From Nephromyces sp. MM_2019 (Eukaryota; Apicomplexa; Aconoidasida; Nephromycida): a stretch of 64,000 nucleotides of DNA. Below are positions 1 through 13,025 of the stretch, piece after piece. Each line of letters opens with the position of its first letter. Within the stretch, counting starts at the first letter, position 1. Position numbers and translations under genes: made by a program. Where the stretch lies: NCBI GenBank assembly GCA_015657535.1, contig JADHZB010000732.1:24316-88315 (forward strand). The letters run 5' to 3'. The notes below the pieces were generated by a model that ran no database searches, was not told the DNA's origin, and was given only the letters and a program-made list of their open reading frames with translations.

Positions 1-107
1 CTCTTGTGATGTAGCATTTCTAAATCCTTTGACTTCCCTGAAATTATTTTAAAGTTTTCCTAATTTAATTTGTATTAATTAGTTGGATGATCCTTACTTT
101 TTCGCAG

Positions 108-168
108 AGCATGTATGAGGCATAGGGTGGTGATGATCACAATATCTGACAATTCCACAAAACAATAG
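108..168 (+). CDS. Possible terminal exon of an upstream plus-strand gene
   Basis: A pyrimidine-rich stretch ending in CGCAG at 107 is followed by an open frame of about 20 codons (ACMRHRVVMITISDNSTKQ) closed by TAG at 166-168. This would fit the last exon of a gene starting left of the window, converging on the minus-strand gene that ends at 209. It is too short to identify, and the frame could be open by chance. Confidence 0.15.
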
Positions 169-208
169 CAAAAATTACCACTTATTTTATTTTGATTTTT
201 ATTTGAAT

Positions 209-1873
209 TTACATAATGTGCTCAGGAAGTAGTCTATCTAGAGATACTGTAAGTTGATAATGCATGCCATCAGCAGTAACTGGAAAAAGCGACTTATTAG
301 CTTTCAAGGCAAGTAAGACAGGTTTGTATGTTAGGCGATCTTGTGGAATAAGGTAGGCACCATCTCTAAAAAAGAACCTCATTGCTTTATACCCTATATC
401 GAATCAAGGGACATAATATCAACACAACACTTATAATTACCTAAATATCAATAAATGTCAAGCTATCTTACAATAATTTATATTCGAATGTGATGGCTCA
501 TTATTGAATGGCAAACGGCTTAGGATCTTTCTTAAATGGATATCAATAAATTCTTCCCAAATTTTGCTACTTTGTCGCAAATAAACAATTTCTAGGCTAT
601 CCATGAAGTCCAACATATATGAAATAAGTGAATGGTGAATGAAATAATCTGATGACTCAAACTTTTTGAGCAAATAAGTAACGATAGGGCTTGGTTTTGG
701 CTTAGGTGGATTCTCTGAATAAAGCAAAAGCAAAATCACAGCAGGTTATGGAGTAATCTAAGCTATCAAGTTGACACTTTAGCTTACCTTCTAATTCTGA
801 CATTGCCCAAAAACAGTATTCCTTCTTTATATCAGGAAATTTTTCAACCAATTCATCTAGTAACTTTTGTTTCAATGTATCACCTAGCTTCCTCAATGAT
901 AAAGCTGTTTCTTTACTTTTTTTAAATTGTTTTTCGCCAGGTTTTGCAGTAGGTAGAGACGTAGATTGGAATTTGTAAGAATCTAGTAAAGCTCTCATAG
1001 CTTCATCGTTTTCATGGAACCATTTTCCTAATATGATACTTGCATTAATTACCTCTGAAAATCAACAAAGAAATTCAGTTCATTTGGTCTGAATAGGAAT
1101 TTGTAAATAATACCTTGATATTCTGAAATGTATTCCTCCAGTTTTTTCCTTTTTATACTTGGGTTAGAAGATAAAATATCACCTAAAATCTTCTCATTAC
1201 AAGATTTTGTTTTTAAAGACCTAAAATCATCATAAGTATCTTCATCCTTATTTAGCTCCCCAACATAAGAATCAACAGCCTTACTATAACCTGCATCAGA
1301 TTTAGGAATTAGAAGGAGTCTATAAAATTGTTTACTTAGGTTTCTACTAACTTTGATACTCTTGCACTGCTGACTTAAGCAAACTCCAATTTTTCACCGG
1401 TGTAACATGAGACAAACTTTTTAAAACTGTATCTGGTAAATCTCTAGACTTGACTAATTGTGCCCTAATTTTCCTATTCTTTAAAATCGACATTTTCACT
1501 TGATTTGAAATCTTGCCTTTCTCTTCAAATTTAAACGAACATTGATTATTTAAATTTATTCAATCAGTATTGAAGTTGTAATCTTACCAATCAAAGTCAA
1601 AAGAGCTAATTTTACACTAAATGGTTCCACGCCATCAATACTTATAGAAAGCCGCTCATCAATTAGTTGGCTCAAATTAGTAGAACTACTTAACAACAAT
1701 TCGTCAAAGATCTTTTTCTTTGAAGGATCTCCTTCCAAAACCTCCTCAACTTTGATCAATGTGGAATCACTTTCAATTCTAGTTGCTTGAGATGTATCTC
1801 GACCACTTGAATCAGATTTCAATAAGTCCTGTAGGCTTTTTTTACCTACTTGGGCTTTAGATTGTTCCGTCAT
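209..1873 (-). CDS. Conserved-looking multi-exon protein, function unknown
   Basis: Six exons join into about 450 residues. The start is ATG at 1873 (MTEQSKAQVGKK...). Exon 1 ends at 1588 and joins about 65 nt later at EKGKISNQVKMSILKNRK. The frame then needs a very short intron of about 28 nt near 1373-1400, or else there is a frameshift. Later exons carry VSRNLSKQFYRLLLIPKSD, EVINASIILGKWFHENDEAM, ENPPKPKPSPIVTYLLKKF and the end RLLPEHIM with TAA at 209-211. The phases of all other junctions agree (for example GAATTAGAAG joined to AGAATCC). The N-terminal 95 residues are polar and acidic; the C-terminal half is helical and mixed charge. There is no signal peptide or membrane segment, and I recognise no domain. 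That it is coding is well supported; its role is not. Confidence 0.75.
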
Positions 1874-3191
1874 CGAGGTTTTTATTTTCTATGAATTTTT
1901 ATATCAAGGTTTCGAGGCTCCAGACTAATCTTATCCAAGCAAAAATCATAACCAAATTCTAATCCATCTGAAAGTCCCCAAATTTCAGAAATATAAACAT
2001 TCGCAAGAACTCGAATGATACAAAAAATCCATTTCATAAAATTGTGGAAATTTGTTGACTACAAATCATATGAGAGATCGCCATAGGTTTCTTCACTTGC
2101 TATCTCAAATTTACTTAAGCTTGTTTGTATTAATCCTAAAAATTAGTGAAATGATAGAGATTTTCTGCATGCACACCTCTCTAATACTGAAAAACTTGGT
2201 TTCCACTAAGTTAACGACTATGAAGGCATCTCTAAATACTTAATATATACAAAACATCAGATTTAGTCAATAATTCATTTTAAAATTATTAGTAGATTTT
2301 TGATTAAGTGATATGAATTTTGTCAATCTTATTATTCAGAGTTTAATTTTTACATCGTGAAATTTTCAATTTGCGATTGAAAGCATCCAAGAATTAAAAT
2401 TAAGAACAAGTTTTCAAAGAAATTATGTTAAGCTTCTCACTTTTACTGTAGCCTTACCCATAAAATGAATAAATGCTTGATATTATTTAGTTCAGAGTAT
2501 TTAGAATAGAAAGTACTTTTTCTTAATATATATATTTCAGAATTGAAATTCATAGAAAATTTAGAATTATAGAATGATTCTAAATGTAAGCAATTTTACT
2601 AAAAATCTTCACTGTTGGGTTGGGATCAATAGTAGATATAAAGAGATATATTATTCGAGCAATTTAATGTTTGTAAGAAGCCAGGGGCAAAATCTTAAAA
2701 CAACATAATTTACCCAAATTAGACAAATACTATGCTTCAAAGGTCAATGGGTCGTTAAAACTAATCTGTTTAGTTCACATTAGGCTGAAAATGCAAAGTA
2801 TTGAGTACATTTAAGATTGAAAATAAATGTATAAAAAATTAGGCACACACAACTTTTCGCTGAAATAAAATCAATTAACTTCATAAATTATTACTAAATT
2901 TTTAATACATACTTTTTACATAGTAAAATAACATTTTAACCACTACAGCTTAATCACTCAATACAAGAAGACACACTTTTCGAATTGATGTTTCATAATC
3001 ACTTTTAGATAAATATCTATATACCTATTTATAAATATCCTTCAAGCACAAGATCAAATCAATTCAATTTAACTTTTATGGAATGAAAGGCTTTCAAATT
3101 TGTTGAATTAATGAATTATTTAGATTTTGAAACTCAAAGAAACATTTCCATAATATTTTTATAAAAATAGAATTACCTGTGAATATGAATT
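1874..3191. other. Intergenic, no gene seen
   Basis: AT-rich sequence upstream of the 209-1873 gene. Open frames here are short and low in information, and no exon series with consistent splice phases was found. Confidence 0.6.
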
Positions 3192-3533
3192 ATGCCTCTA
3201 AACCTAAGAATACTCCACTCGTACTGTCAAGGACTTACCAACTCTTACTTGACACCGAGTTTTCTAAATTTCTCAGAATACTTTTGTTTACAACAAGTCA
3301 GATATAGAAATCATAATAATTCAGTTTCTGTTTTACAACAATTTTACAATAAATTGCCTATTCGTAAAAGGTATAGAAGAGCAATTAAGAAAGGAACTTT
3401 AGTCTGGGATAAAGGGCAAGTAAGAACTCTATATTACTGTAATAAGATATTTTATAAAAGCAATCTTTTTTCCCCAACTGAGATAGTACATTACAAGAAA
3501 AGCATTTATACAAATGTTAAACACTTGAAATAA
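3192..3533 (+). CDS. Small basic ORF, possibly a mitochondrial ribosomal-type protein
   Basis: An uninterrupted 113-codon frame from ATG 3192 to TAA 3531-3533. The first 45 residues are rich in aromatics and hydroxyl residues with few acids, like an organelle presequence. The middle is strongly basic (KLPIRKRYRRAIKKGTLVW), as in small ribosomal or RNA-binding proteins. GC content is higher here than in the flanks. I recognise no family. It may be a real single-exon gene or chance; length and composition mildly favour a gene. Confidence 0.4.
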   Translation: MPLNLRILHSYCQGLTNSYLTPSFLNFSEYFCLQQVRYRNHNNSVSVLQQFYNKLPIRKRYRRAIKKGTLVWDKGQVRTLYYCNKIFYKSNLFSPTEIVHYKKSIYTNVKHLK

Positions 3534-4217
3534 CCTACATACACAGACCTACTTCATTTAGATATATGTTTACTCACATACCCGATAAATTAGTACTATA
3601 CACAGACCTTGAATCGCTATATATAGTTAATTTCAAATAGCTACAAATATACATATATAATTGCTATATGTATACTAAGTATGACATATCAATTTAATAC
3701 ACAAAAACATTTCTGGTACACAGGTAATGATCCCAAAGATTGGCCACACTGAGGATAATTTTAAAAAGCTAAAAAATAGCAATAGTGCTGATTTAGCTCA
3801 CTCTAAGGCCCCTAAACCAAAACTACATCAATTTCGGCATCAAAAAATATGGTTTCAAGATTGAATAAATTATACACTGCTTTTTATTTAATTCATATGA
3901 ATATTTTGAATTACATATAATTCAAAAAGATATTTTTGACAATTCGACTAACAAAACCATGATTACTTACAACTTTTAATTAGTAGGATACTTCTGGGTT
4001 TAAGCACATTTTTGAATTCAATCCAAAGCATTTTCAAAATGAGTTTATTATAAAATTTTTTATCACGATTTCAAACAAATTTAATTGAAGCTTAAAAATT
4101 TATATACACTTCAGAATGAGTGTAGCTCCTATTTCAAATTAAATTCAAACCTAAATTCTAAGATGAATCGACTAATTATTCAGGGTGATTTTGTTAGATT
4201 GTTTTTCAAAAATTAAT
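3534..4217. other. Intergenic, no gene seen
   Basis: AT-rich spacer between the small plus-strand ORF and the 3' end of the minus-strand PH-C92 gene. No coding signal seen; probably 3' untranslated sequence at its right edge. Confidence 0.55.
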
Positions 4218-7200
4218 TTATTGACTTGAGTATTCAATCATCATTTCGCTTCCAACTCTACATCCATTATTCAACTTTACTGGGTGCTTTACTTTTTGAG
4301 AGAAGTCAGCTATAATTCAAATTATTCATTTAATTCAGTTGAAATTCAAAAAATTATTAATTATTTACCTGGCCAGATTCTTGTGGTAACTGTTTCCCTA
4401 GGAATAATCTCTAAAGTCTAAGTTTTGGAGCAATTTATAAATACATAAAATTTGTGAATAGAAATAATAGAGATAATTTGATAAGCAACATATAAATAAG
4501 CTCATTTATCTAAGCTATGTTTCTGGCACTTTTATGATAAAATTTTATAATATATTACTTTCCAGGCATGTGCGACAAGTTCGGAGCAAAAGTAATCTTC
4601 ATGGATCTCTCCTATAATATTAATTTAACGCATTTTATTTTAGGTTTAGAAGTTATTTTCATTAATTTACCTTTTGAGCTATATCGGAACAATTTTTTCA
4701 ATGTCAAAAGGTATTTTTTACCATTGACTTGTCGTAAAAATTCAATAAGGTTCTTAAATTTGGTTGGTGTTCGCTTCCAATATACTTTTCTTAATGTGAC
4801 TCTAAAAATATTCCACATATGCTTTAACAGAAGTCTCTTTATTTATATATAATATACTCAAAGTTGAACTTTGCAAGCTTAATTTTTAGAGTAGGTTAAG
4901 ATATAACCTGGTAAATGCATATTTCCAGATTTCAACTATTGCTGAGCACCAAGGAGTAATTGTAACACCCTAAAGTTTAATTTCAAAACACGTAAAAGGG
5001 ACATATATAAAACGTTGCATAAATTTATTATGAGTATTTTTCAAACATCTAGATATGGATATTATATTTATTCCACGTTACATTGTTAGACGTAGCTTCC
5101 AGTATATTAAGTTTCCAATCATCGCCTCGTAATATCATTGCAACATGATCATAATCGCTCATTGTGACATATCTTTGCAGTGTACCCGAGTTGCTTTTAG
5201 ACCTTTTAAAATTTAAATATATAAATAAAATATGTGCAACAATTTTGAAAAGTTAGCCGCCTTTTTCTTCAAATAATGCTATGCTAATTAAATTTCCCAA
5301 AGAGCTGCTGTGTAAATAAGCTCATATTCTGAGTGATTCTACTCTAGCTAATTGAAAAAAAATCAATAATTTAACCTAAATAATAAAATATCTGCAGTAT
5401 TTGCGATTGATAAGAAGCTTTCTAGGCTAATAATATCTATTTTCCAAAACTTATAACAAGTTTTTAATTCATTTTTCGATATCTCATCTTTAGTGTTTTG
5501 GCACTCTTGTATCAAATTTATCCACTCTGATGCCTCAATTTCTGAGCACTGGGAATTGAAATTTGTTTCTTGTAGGCAGTTAAATCTAATTGAGAATATT
5601 GAAATAGCTTACGCATAATTCAAAGCATTTATTTACACCTTCGGGATATAATCTGAATTTGGTTTCCGATGGAATGAAAAGCTTGAAGTTGGGAAATAAG
5701 CAATCAGATACTTGGCAACAACGTTGAACTATATATAACAAGAATTAACAAGTTATCTCATTAACTTAAAACTCTAGTAAGATCAAATATATGGTTAAAC
5801 CTTTTATGACGTTACTAAATATATTTTAAAACAAAAAATCACTAAAATTAGACAATAATTGTAAAAGGGTAAAAGTTGCAAGAATTTCAAATATTCAACC
5901 ACTTGAGTGTGTTTCTACCCTAGCAACTGAATAGACCTATGGCTGATTAGAAAGCATACCGATTAGAATCACCTACCTACTTCGTATATTCATTGATAAA
6001 ATGCACAACACCCATAATTAGAGCACACGTACCTTTTGCTTTAAATGTGTTATTTTCAATTCGCTCAACAACCTAAAAATAAATCATTAGAATAAAATTG
6101 GTCTTTGTAACAAACCATTTTTAATAGTTTAACTTTGTTAACCTGAATTCTCAAATTAATCAAATCGAAGTCAAGAATTCCGAGTGGAGTTGTTTCACCA
6201 CTTTTCTTAAAATAGAACAGGCGATTTTCCCTCAATTCAAACCAACGCTTTTGCCATTTAAATCCAAGTTTTGTAGACTTTTTATACATATAACCTTGCT
6301 TACGGATTTTCTGAAGAAATATCAACACATCAAAAAGCACTCTGAGAACAAATTTATTGCATTTATTGGCTATTTCATGCTCAGAAGTTAATAACTTTCA
6401 GAATGATATAAATATAATCCCGTAAAAGAACAAAAACATCGTTACAAAAATGAACTATATTTTTTGACATATACTTAAAAACCTACATCATCCTGATTAA
6501 TGATACTGGGGCTAAAGAAACTCCTTCTGACATTGTTAACCTAAAAATTAAGCAAATGATATTCGTAAGTTTTTGTTGATTTAAAATTAACTAAAAATAG
6601 CAATCTTTCAAAATTATAATTCATTAAGAACAACTTCATAAAAAATTTTATTTCATATCTTACTTCATAAAATGATTTCCTAGTTTTCAAATTTATGTTA
6701 TCAAAGTTGGAGATGGAGTAATTCGAAGGTCGGTTATGAGAGGATCTTTGGCTCGAATTTGATTTTATTTCCATGTTCTCTTTTTCAACTAAATGATTGG
6801 CAATTTGAGTTGATGTTTGACTAAATACTTCAGATTTCTCTGAATTGTCATCAGAATCTTCTCCAGACTATGATAATAGATTAATTTTATGACTATGCTC
6901 TATTTGTTTCAATAATTTGTCTATTACTGGGTGTAACTAGCAGTATTCATACGTATTATTATATAGATGATTAAGATACACTTTTTTATATATACATAAG
7001 ACTCACATTTACATTTCTATATATATAACTTATAGATAAAGGAACGAATCAATGTTGATTTATAGTTTTACATAATTACATACAAATGCTATTACGATCA
7101 GTTTCAATATAAATTTATAATTAGCTCGAAGCTTTAAAACTTAAACATTTATATTTTTATATATCTTAGTTCTTACTACGAGCTCTGTGTCATCGCTGGA

Positions 7201-7245
7201 AATCTCACCATCGAGTTGACCATCTTTAAAAGATTTTTCGTTCAT
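4218..7245 (-). CDS. PH domain fused to a YiiX/C92 permuted-papain hydrolase
   Basis: A minus-strand gene of roughly eleven exons. The start is ATG 7245 (MNEKSFKDGQLDGE); exon 1 is 7177-7245 and exon 2 is 6664-6867, a low-complexity acidic and serine-rich leader. A PH domain follows: GYMYKKSTKLGFKWQKRWFE, then LFYFKKSGETTPLGILDF, a variable loop, FKLFIPSETKFRLYPEGVNK, and a C-terminal helix SEWINLIQEC. The second half has every landmark of the bacterial YiiX/YebB (peptidase family C92) permuted-papain fold: ADILLFRSKS, the His motif YDHVAMILRG, NILEATSNNGVTITPW, the YWKRTPTKF segment, and the late Cys motif YFCSELVAHAWK. It ends with WPADFSQK and TAA at 4218-4220. In this fold the catalytic His comes before the Cys; both are present. 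I infer a lipid-membrane-recruited thiol hydrolase or amidase; the substrate is unknown. The junction between FELC and the following exon (about 5550-5610) is uncertain. Confidence 0.8.
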
Positions 7246-8206
7246 GATTACCACACATGTTATAAATAATGAGTGAAAAATCTTACATATGCATAGCTTT
7301 TTCACTAGGGAGTGGAAATAAATTTTACATATAATTTAGGTTGCCTTCAAACTTTTACATCTCTTAGAATTGAAGGTTGGATTTTTTAATTGAAAGTATA
7401 TAATTTACGTCCAAATTCGAAGTTTATTTGAGGTAAGCTATTTCTTTAAGCCTTGAAATAGAAATAGACACTATGATTCTACAACATGGTTGATTTTAAA
7501 ATATTAGGAATTCAAAATCAAATTAGAGTAAATAAAGATGTCAGCAATCAAGTATAGTTTAAACTAATTTCATCATCTCTATAATTTTTATTGTGAACAT
7601 TTACCTTTCTTACAAGATTACTTAGTTTCATAATAATAAACGCAGTTATAGTATGCATAATGAGTATTTATATTAAGAAACTAGATGGATATATAAGATA
7701 ACTTATACTATCTAGTGAAAATCCTACTAGTCTGCTAGAAAATAAATAATAACACACAAAGGTACAAATATAAAATCAATTTAGACAAATAAATACTATT
7801 TGATCAAATTTTAGTTTGATTGTATATTCAAAATTTGCAAACCTATTAATTTCAAGTTTATAAATTTTTAATCAATAGAAATTTAAATGAAAAAGTTGTG
7901 CATGCTTAAGCTAGATTTTATATAGCTTATATATTTAGAAATTTTGAGAATGGAAATCTCATAACAAAAAGATTTTTGTATTTAGTTTGAATTTTCATTT
8001 GTCAATATCATCTTTAGTTGATCAGAGTATGCTTTGGGTAAAAAGTTTAAGTGTCAATTAACTGAAAATATGTTTTTGTTACTTTGTAGAAGGATTTTTT
8101 TTTAGTAGCAGTATGGTTGAGGTAATTCAGTGAATATTGATTGTTATAAATGTTTGCTTTATTAAAAGTCAAAATTCTATGTTTGAGTTTGGTGAAATGG
8201 CTATGC
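7246..8206. other. Intergenic, no gene seen
   Basis: Spacer between CPSF73's stop and the start of the PH-C92 gene, both on the minus strand. It should hold the promoter of the latter and the 3' region of the former; no distinct motif was recognised. Confidence 0.55.
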
Positions 8207-11200
8207 TTATCCTAGTGAAATAGGTTTTGTGAACCTTTCTATCTTATTTAAGATTTCTTCGAACTTTTCTTTAATAGCTAGGTTAGAACATGTCACCTAA
8301 ATAATAGTGTAATAAGAAGGACTAACATAAATTAAAATAATGTGTGAAGTAGCCCAACTGACCATCATTTCATCTATATCTATTTCGACAGTTATGGCCT
8401 TCGAAGTGACTGAGTCTCTTGCTACGACCCTTATTATTTGGTTAACATTACCGTTTTCATAGGATTTAGTCGAAATGTCTGGTATCTTTTCCGAGCTTTT
8501 GATAATTTGAATTTCATTGAATTCATATTGAAGGTGTAATTTTAATAATTGTACGAACGAGTTATCACTATTAGTGCTAAAAATATAATAGTTTAAATTT
8601 TATTATAGGTTTTGCGGTTTAGAATTTCTTACATTGCTTGAGGTTTCTCAGAATTGCTGATGTTGAGTATAATGAAAGTTATTGAATCTGCTATTAAATC
8701 CATTAAGGGGCTTGACTGTTAGATATTAATATAAATGGATGCTTTTTCTTGCCTGAATAGTATTAATAACAGTGATGCTTACCGTCCATCTTAAAGCTAG
8801 GTCTTCAGCATCAATGTGGACCTCAATATGCTTAAAAATTATAAGTAGATTTGTAGACTTTACTTCCACTTGATCAAATATTTCACTCAATTTGTCCTAG
8901 GTAGTGAAACAGATTATTTAAAAGGGTAATTAGTTTAAAAATAGTGTTTTGACTGACATATAAATTATCAAAGGTCCCAAGGTATTTGAGTCTAAGGCAT
9001 TGTTTTATTATAGTAGGTTCTAAATTTGTATATTCCATGATGTCATCTGTGTATAGTAACTTTGGTGTCTGTTAGGTATGTTGTGCAAAGATGCCTTAAG
9101 TTATTTAGATTTATTATATGTTTAATTTACATTATCGGAATCAGCTACTATAATAGCCTCAAGTGGTATGGATTGTGTCTTTTCTTGGTTGGGTTGTGAG
9201 GCGTCGGTACTATTTTCATTAGAATTTTCTGGAGGTTTACAAGTCGCTTGAGCAAAGCTACAAAATAGGACATAATAAAAGTAGAACTAGGTTGTTCATT
9301 TAATTAATTATTGATTAAAAAGGTTATACTTTCGTTCTTCCATTGATTTATTATTGTTTGTTTCATTTTTGAAGTGCTTATTCAAGTCAAGGGCCAATTT
9401 ACCTACTGCACGGATACAGTTATCACTAGTGAATTGTAGGGATATCTTTTGGAGTATTTCTGGTGCAAATACACTCAATGCAGGCCTTTCAATCTGTAGT
9501 TGAATATTTATATGATTATATAATCATCAGCTTAGGTTAAGAGTCTGGCTAGCTTACTTCAAGCCTCTCTTTTAGTTTATTCATTTCACCTTTTTCCCCA
9601 TGAACTAAAACAACATTTGGGGCACGAAGCTTTTCTATAAACTCTTGAGTTTGCATAAAATCAGCATGTGCAGAAAATGATATTTGTTCAAAGCTACACC
9701 TTCTCTGGAAAATAGATTAAAATTCGAGAAAAGATGCCACTTTGATTGTTTATGTATGTCATATGAATTGTATAGCTCACCTTGATATGACGATCAGTCA
9801 GTTTGATAATATCAGGCTCATTTTTGAGCTCATCAGCTAGGGTACCTTTTACCGTATAGCCCGTAAGTATGACTCCATTACGACTATAAATACGTTGTAA
9901 AAATGTATAAGAAAAGTAGATTACTTATATAAAACTATATACCTATCTGGAGCCCAAGCTTCAAATATTTCCTTAGATATACCACTTTGTAACATCCCCG
10001 GGGCAGCCATTATAACACAAGGCCCTGGGAAAAATAAATCAGATAAAGATTGAGGTAAATTTGAATCCGTTCAATGTCAGGTCTTGTTACCTTCTTGGTG
10101 TATGTAATGTTTTGCTTTATCAAGATTTTTTATATTTTGAACAAACTTAAAATTGAATGGGTTCCTACCCTTTTGAGCAATCTAAAGTTTTGAAATAATG
10201 AATCGCTTATAGAAATCAGGATTGATTATGTAAATGATTTAAGAATTATAATTTGAGGAATGGTCATGGTGTTTGTATAAATCTTATCACGTCAATGTAC
10301 TTGTTTCATGTGTAATAATCATAAACAAACTGCATATACTTGAAATGTAAGTAAATGTGTGCTACCTCTTTAACATAGTTGCCACACATACTTATGAATG
10401 TTTCATAAATTGTCATTGACTTTTCAGACATAGAGGATATACTGATTAAAGGTATGTCATGAAGTTCAGGAGTTTTTTCCCAATATTCCTCAAGGATGAA
10501 TAAGAGTTCCTGGGCTCTTCCAAGGGCAAAAACAGGTAGCAAACACTTCCCATTCCGCAATAGTATTTGCTGTAATATATAGTAAATAGTTAAATAGTAT
10601 ATAATTCAATTAAAACTAAGATTAATATGAGTTTCAAAGGATAAAAAGGTATTTGAATACTAAATAATCAATGTTCTGAGCAGATCAAGTTGATTTAACT
10701 ATAAAATTTTTTAGATATACTTGTTAAAATGTAGATTATAACGTTATCTAGTAAGGATTAAAAAGAATTTTATAAAACTTAAAATTTATTCCAAGGTGAT
10801 GCTTCAATTATAAAATCAAAGGGATAGGGAAAAGCGATTTATTTGAGATAAAGTCAAGGTGCTTTTCTAAGTTATAAGTTGTATAAAAGCATGTACTTAA
10901 CAAACCTTGACTGCTTTCAAAAATCGCTTCTCTCTAAGATTTCGTTCATCGTGTACGCGCACACCGTAGGTTGCCTCGCAGATGAGGACATGGACGTCAA
11001 CAGGAGGTATGACAGCGGTAGGGATATGTCGATCAAGTTCACTACTATAGTCTCCAGTGTATAGAAATCTAACGCCATTGATCTCTACAAGAAACATACA
11101 AGCTCCTAGTACATGTCCTGCACTATAGCAAGAGAATTTTATTCCATTCCATTCTATTTCTTGGTTAAAGTCAATAGTTTCACACACATCTATAGCCTTC

Positions 11201-11604
11201 TCCAAATCATTTTGGTCAAAGAGGAATTTGTCTTCATTCATAAGGTTTGTTTCAGGACTTTCATTCCAATTAGTGATCGATACACTAGCATAGTCCGACC
11301 AGAGCAGCTTGCAGATTGTAAGTGTTGGTTTGGTCATAAAAATCTTACCTTTGAAGCCCGTTTTGCAGATAAAATAAGGTACAGCTCCACAATGATCTAA
11401 GTGGAAGTGAGTTACAAGGCAAAGGTCAATATTTTCAACATCTATAGCATCGAAGATGGGGAGGGCTCCAATTCCAGAGTGTGCAGGGTGAATGCCACAG
11501 TCTAACATGACAGAGCGATTTTGATATTTCACAATCACACAAGACCTCCCTATCTCACAGCCAGCACCCAAGGGTATTATCTCTAGTTCACCACCAGTCT
11601 TCAT
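8207..11604 (-). CDS. CPSF3: CPSF73-type pre-mRNA 3'-end endonuclease
   Basis: The metallo-beta-lactamase/beta-CASP endonuclease that cleaves pre-mRNA before polyadenylation in the nucleus. Exon 1 (10906-11604) starts [19 protein letters not shown] and contains the HFHLDHCGA metal site, GHVLGA, the TGDY aspartate and ICEATYGVR. After an intron of about 330 nt come [17 protein letters not shown] (beta-CASP), then [26 protein letters not shown] and [14 protein letters not shown]. All catalytic motifs look intact. The C-terminal domain is split over several exons ([44 protein letters not shown]) and ends [12 protein letters not shown] with TAA at 8207-8209. Phases agree at the junctions checked. 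In Plasmodium and Toxoplasma this protein is the target of benzoxaborole drugs. Confidence 0.95.
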
Positions 11605-13025
11605 TTGTGGTTTTTTTGCTGTGTTTGATTTGTTTGTATGTGTGTATACTTTGACTGGAAAGTTTAATCTTCCTCACATGATTGAGTATGATATCAGCTA
11701 ATCGAGAGAGGAAAAAGTGATAGGTTTCAGTGGATAGAGAACTTGGAAAGATTATTTTTAGACAATATAATGTTTCAAGGGTGTTTGAAGTATGTTAATC
11801 ACAAGCAAATATATAAAAACACATCCTGTTATGTGTATACACTTTCACACACAACACACGATTTTGTCTAAATATGACTAACTGCAATGCTAAAGTGTGT
11901 GGTCTAAACACATATTAAAACATGTAAATCTGGGTCAACACACTAGAATAAAAACGAGCACACATTCATGTTAGGCACACGCATATACTCAAATTCTAGC
12001 AAAACTACCACACTGTGATTAGGAAGACTCTTTACACTACATTTACATGCCACACGCACTCCTAGTCATTTGAAAAATACACTGTGTATACAAACTTGTG
12101 CATTTTCGGATACTATAGGGATCAAGTAGTCGAAGAAGATTCACAGCACTAGATCTTTCTACACTAGTGAATACTTAATCTCACTAAATATACACCTGTC
12201 TATAAATATAGATCTTAGTCTAGACATGTTTTATAACACTAAGCAACGTTGCTAAATTAGTTTGACAATCTAGATACATAGAAATCCACACATTTTAACT
12301 AGCTTGAATAGCAGACTAAGAAGTTATTTACAATAATTAGAGATAGCTAGATATAAGCTCACGGTAAAGCAGGCTTGGTTAAATCCTATATCTTACAGTG
12401 AATTGAGTTAAGACCTGAAATAAAATTAAATTTCGCACACGCTGTGAAGAAATTGGATAGTTACCAAGATGATTAGGTCAGTCATCTAACCAATAGAGGC
12501 TATGCAGCGCCTAAAATTACTAGGTTGCTTTCTAAACACGTGTTACTTAGAAACTAAACATAATAAAATGGGGATTATGTGCTATCATATTCTTTAATAA
12601 AGATCTTACAAAACCTTGTATTCAAATATTGATTAGCATTGGAGGATTGACAAAGGTTCCTAAGGGTTAACAAATATTTGTTCACAAATATCAACTTTCA
12701 TACAAAGTGTATTAAATTATCATCTTAAATAATTCAAATCAATATCTGCATAAATTTAAGTTTTACAGTTTCATGAAAGTTGGGAAATTCTTAGATTTAT
12801 TTTGAATTCAAATCAGAATAAGGTCCATTAGAATTTATTTAACAAATAACAAATTATAAGTAGGGTTCTATTTTATGAAATCGATTGAAAATATTTAGAA
12901 ATTCCTTGATCAGTAACAAATTGATGAGAAAAAATTAATAAAAATGTTACAGATTTTGGAAGATTAACTTAAAAGATTCACCATATACACATAGGGCTAA
13001 AAAATACATTTATAATCAATTATTC
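11605..13025. other. Intergenic between SIN3-like and CPSF73
   Basis: Contains the 5' region of CPSF73 and the 3' region of the SIN3-like gene. From about 11815 to 12500 the plus strand is rich in CA and ACAC and poor in G, the opposite of the plus strand within CPSF73's introns. No ORF of note. Confidence 0.6.

Noticed and set aside
4568..4852. 94-codon plus-strand ORF
   Set aside because: Lies antisense to well-supported exons of the PH-C92 gene (the YWKRTPTKF and FCSELVA exons).
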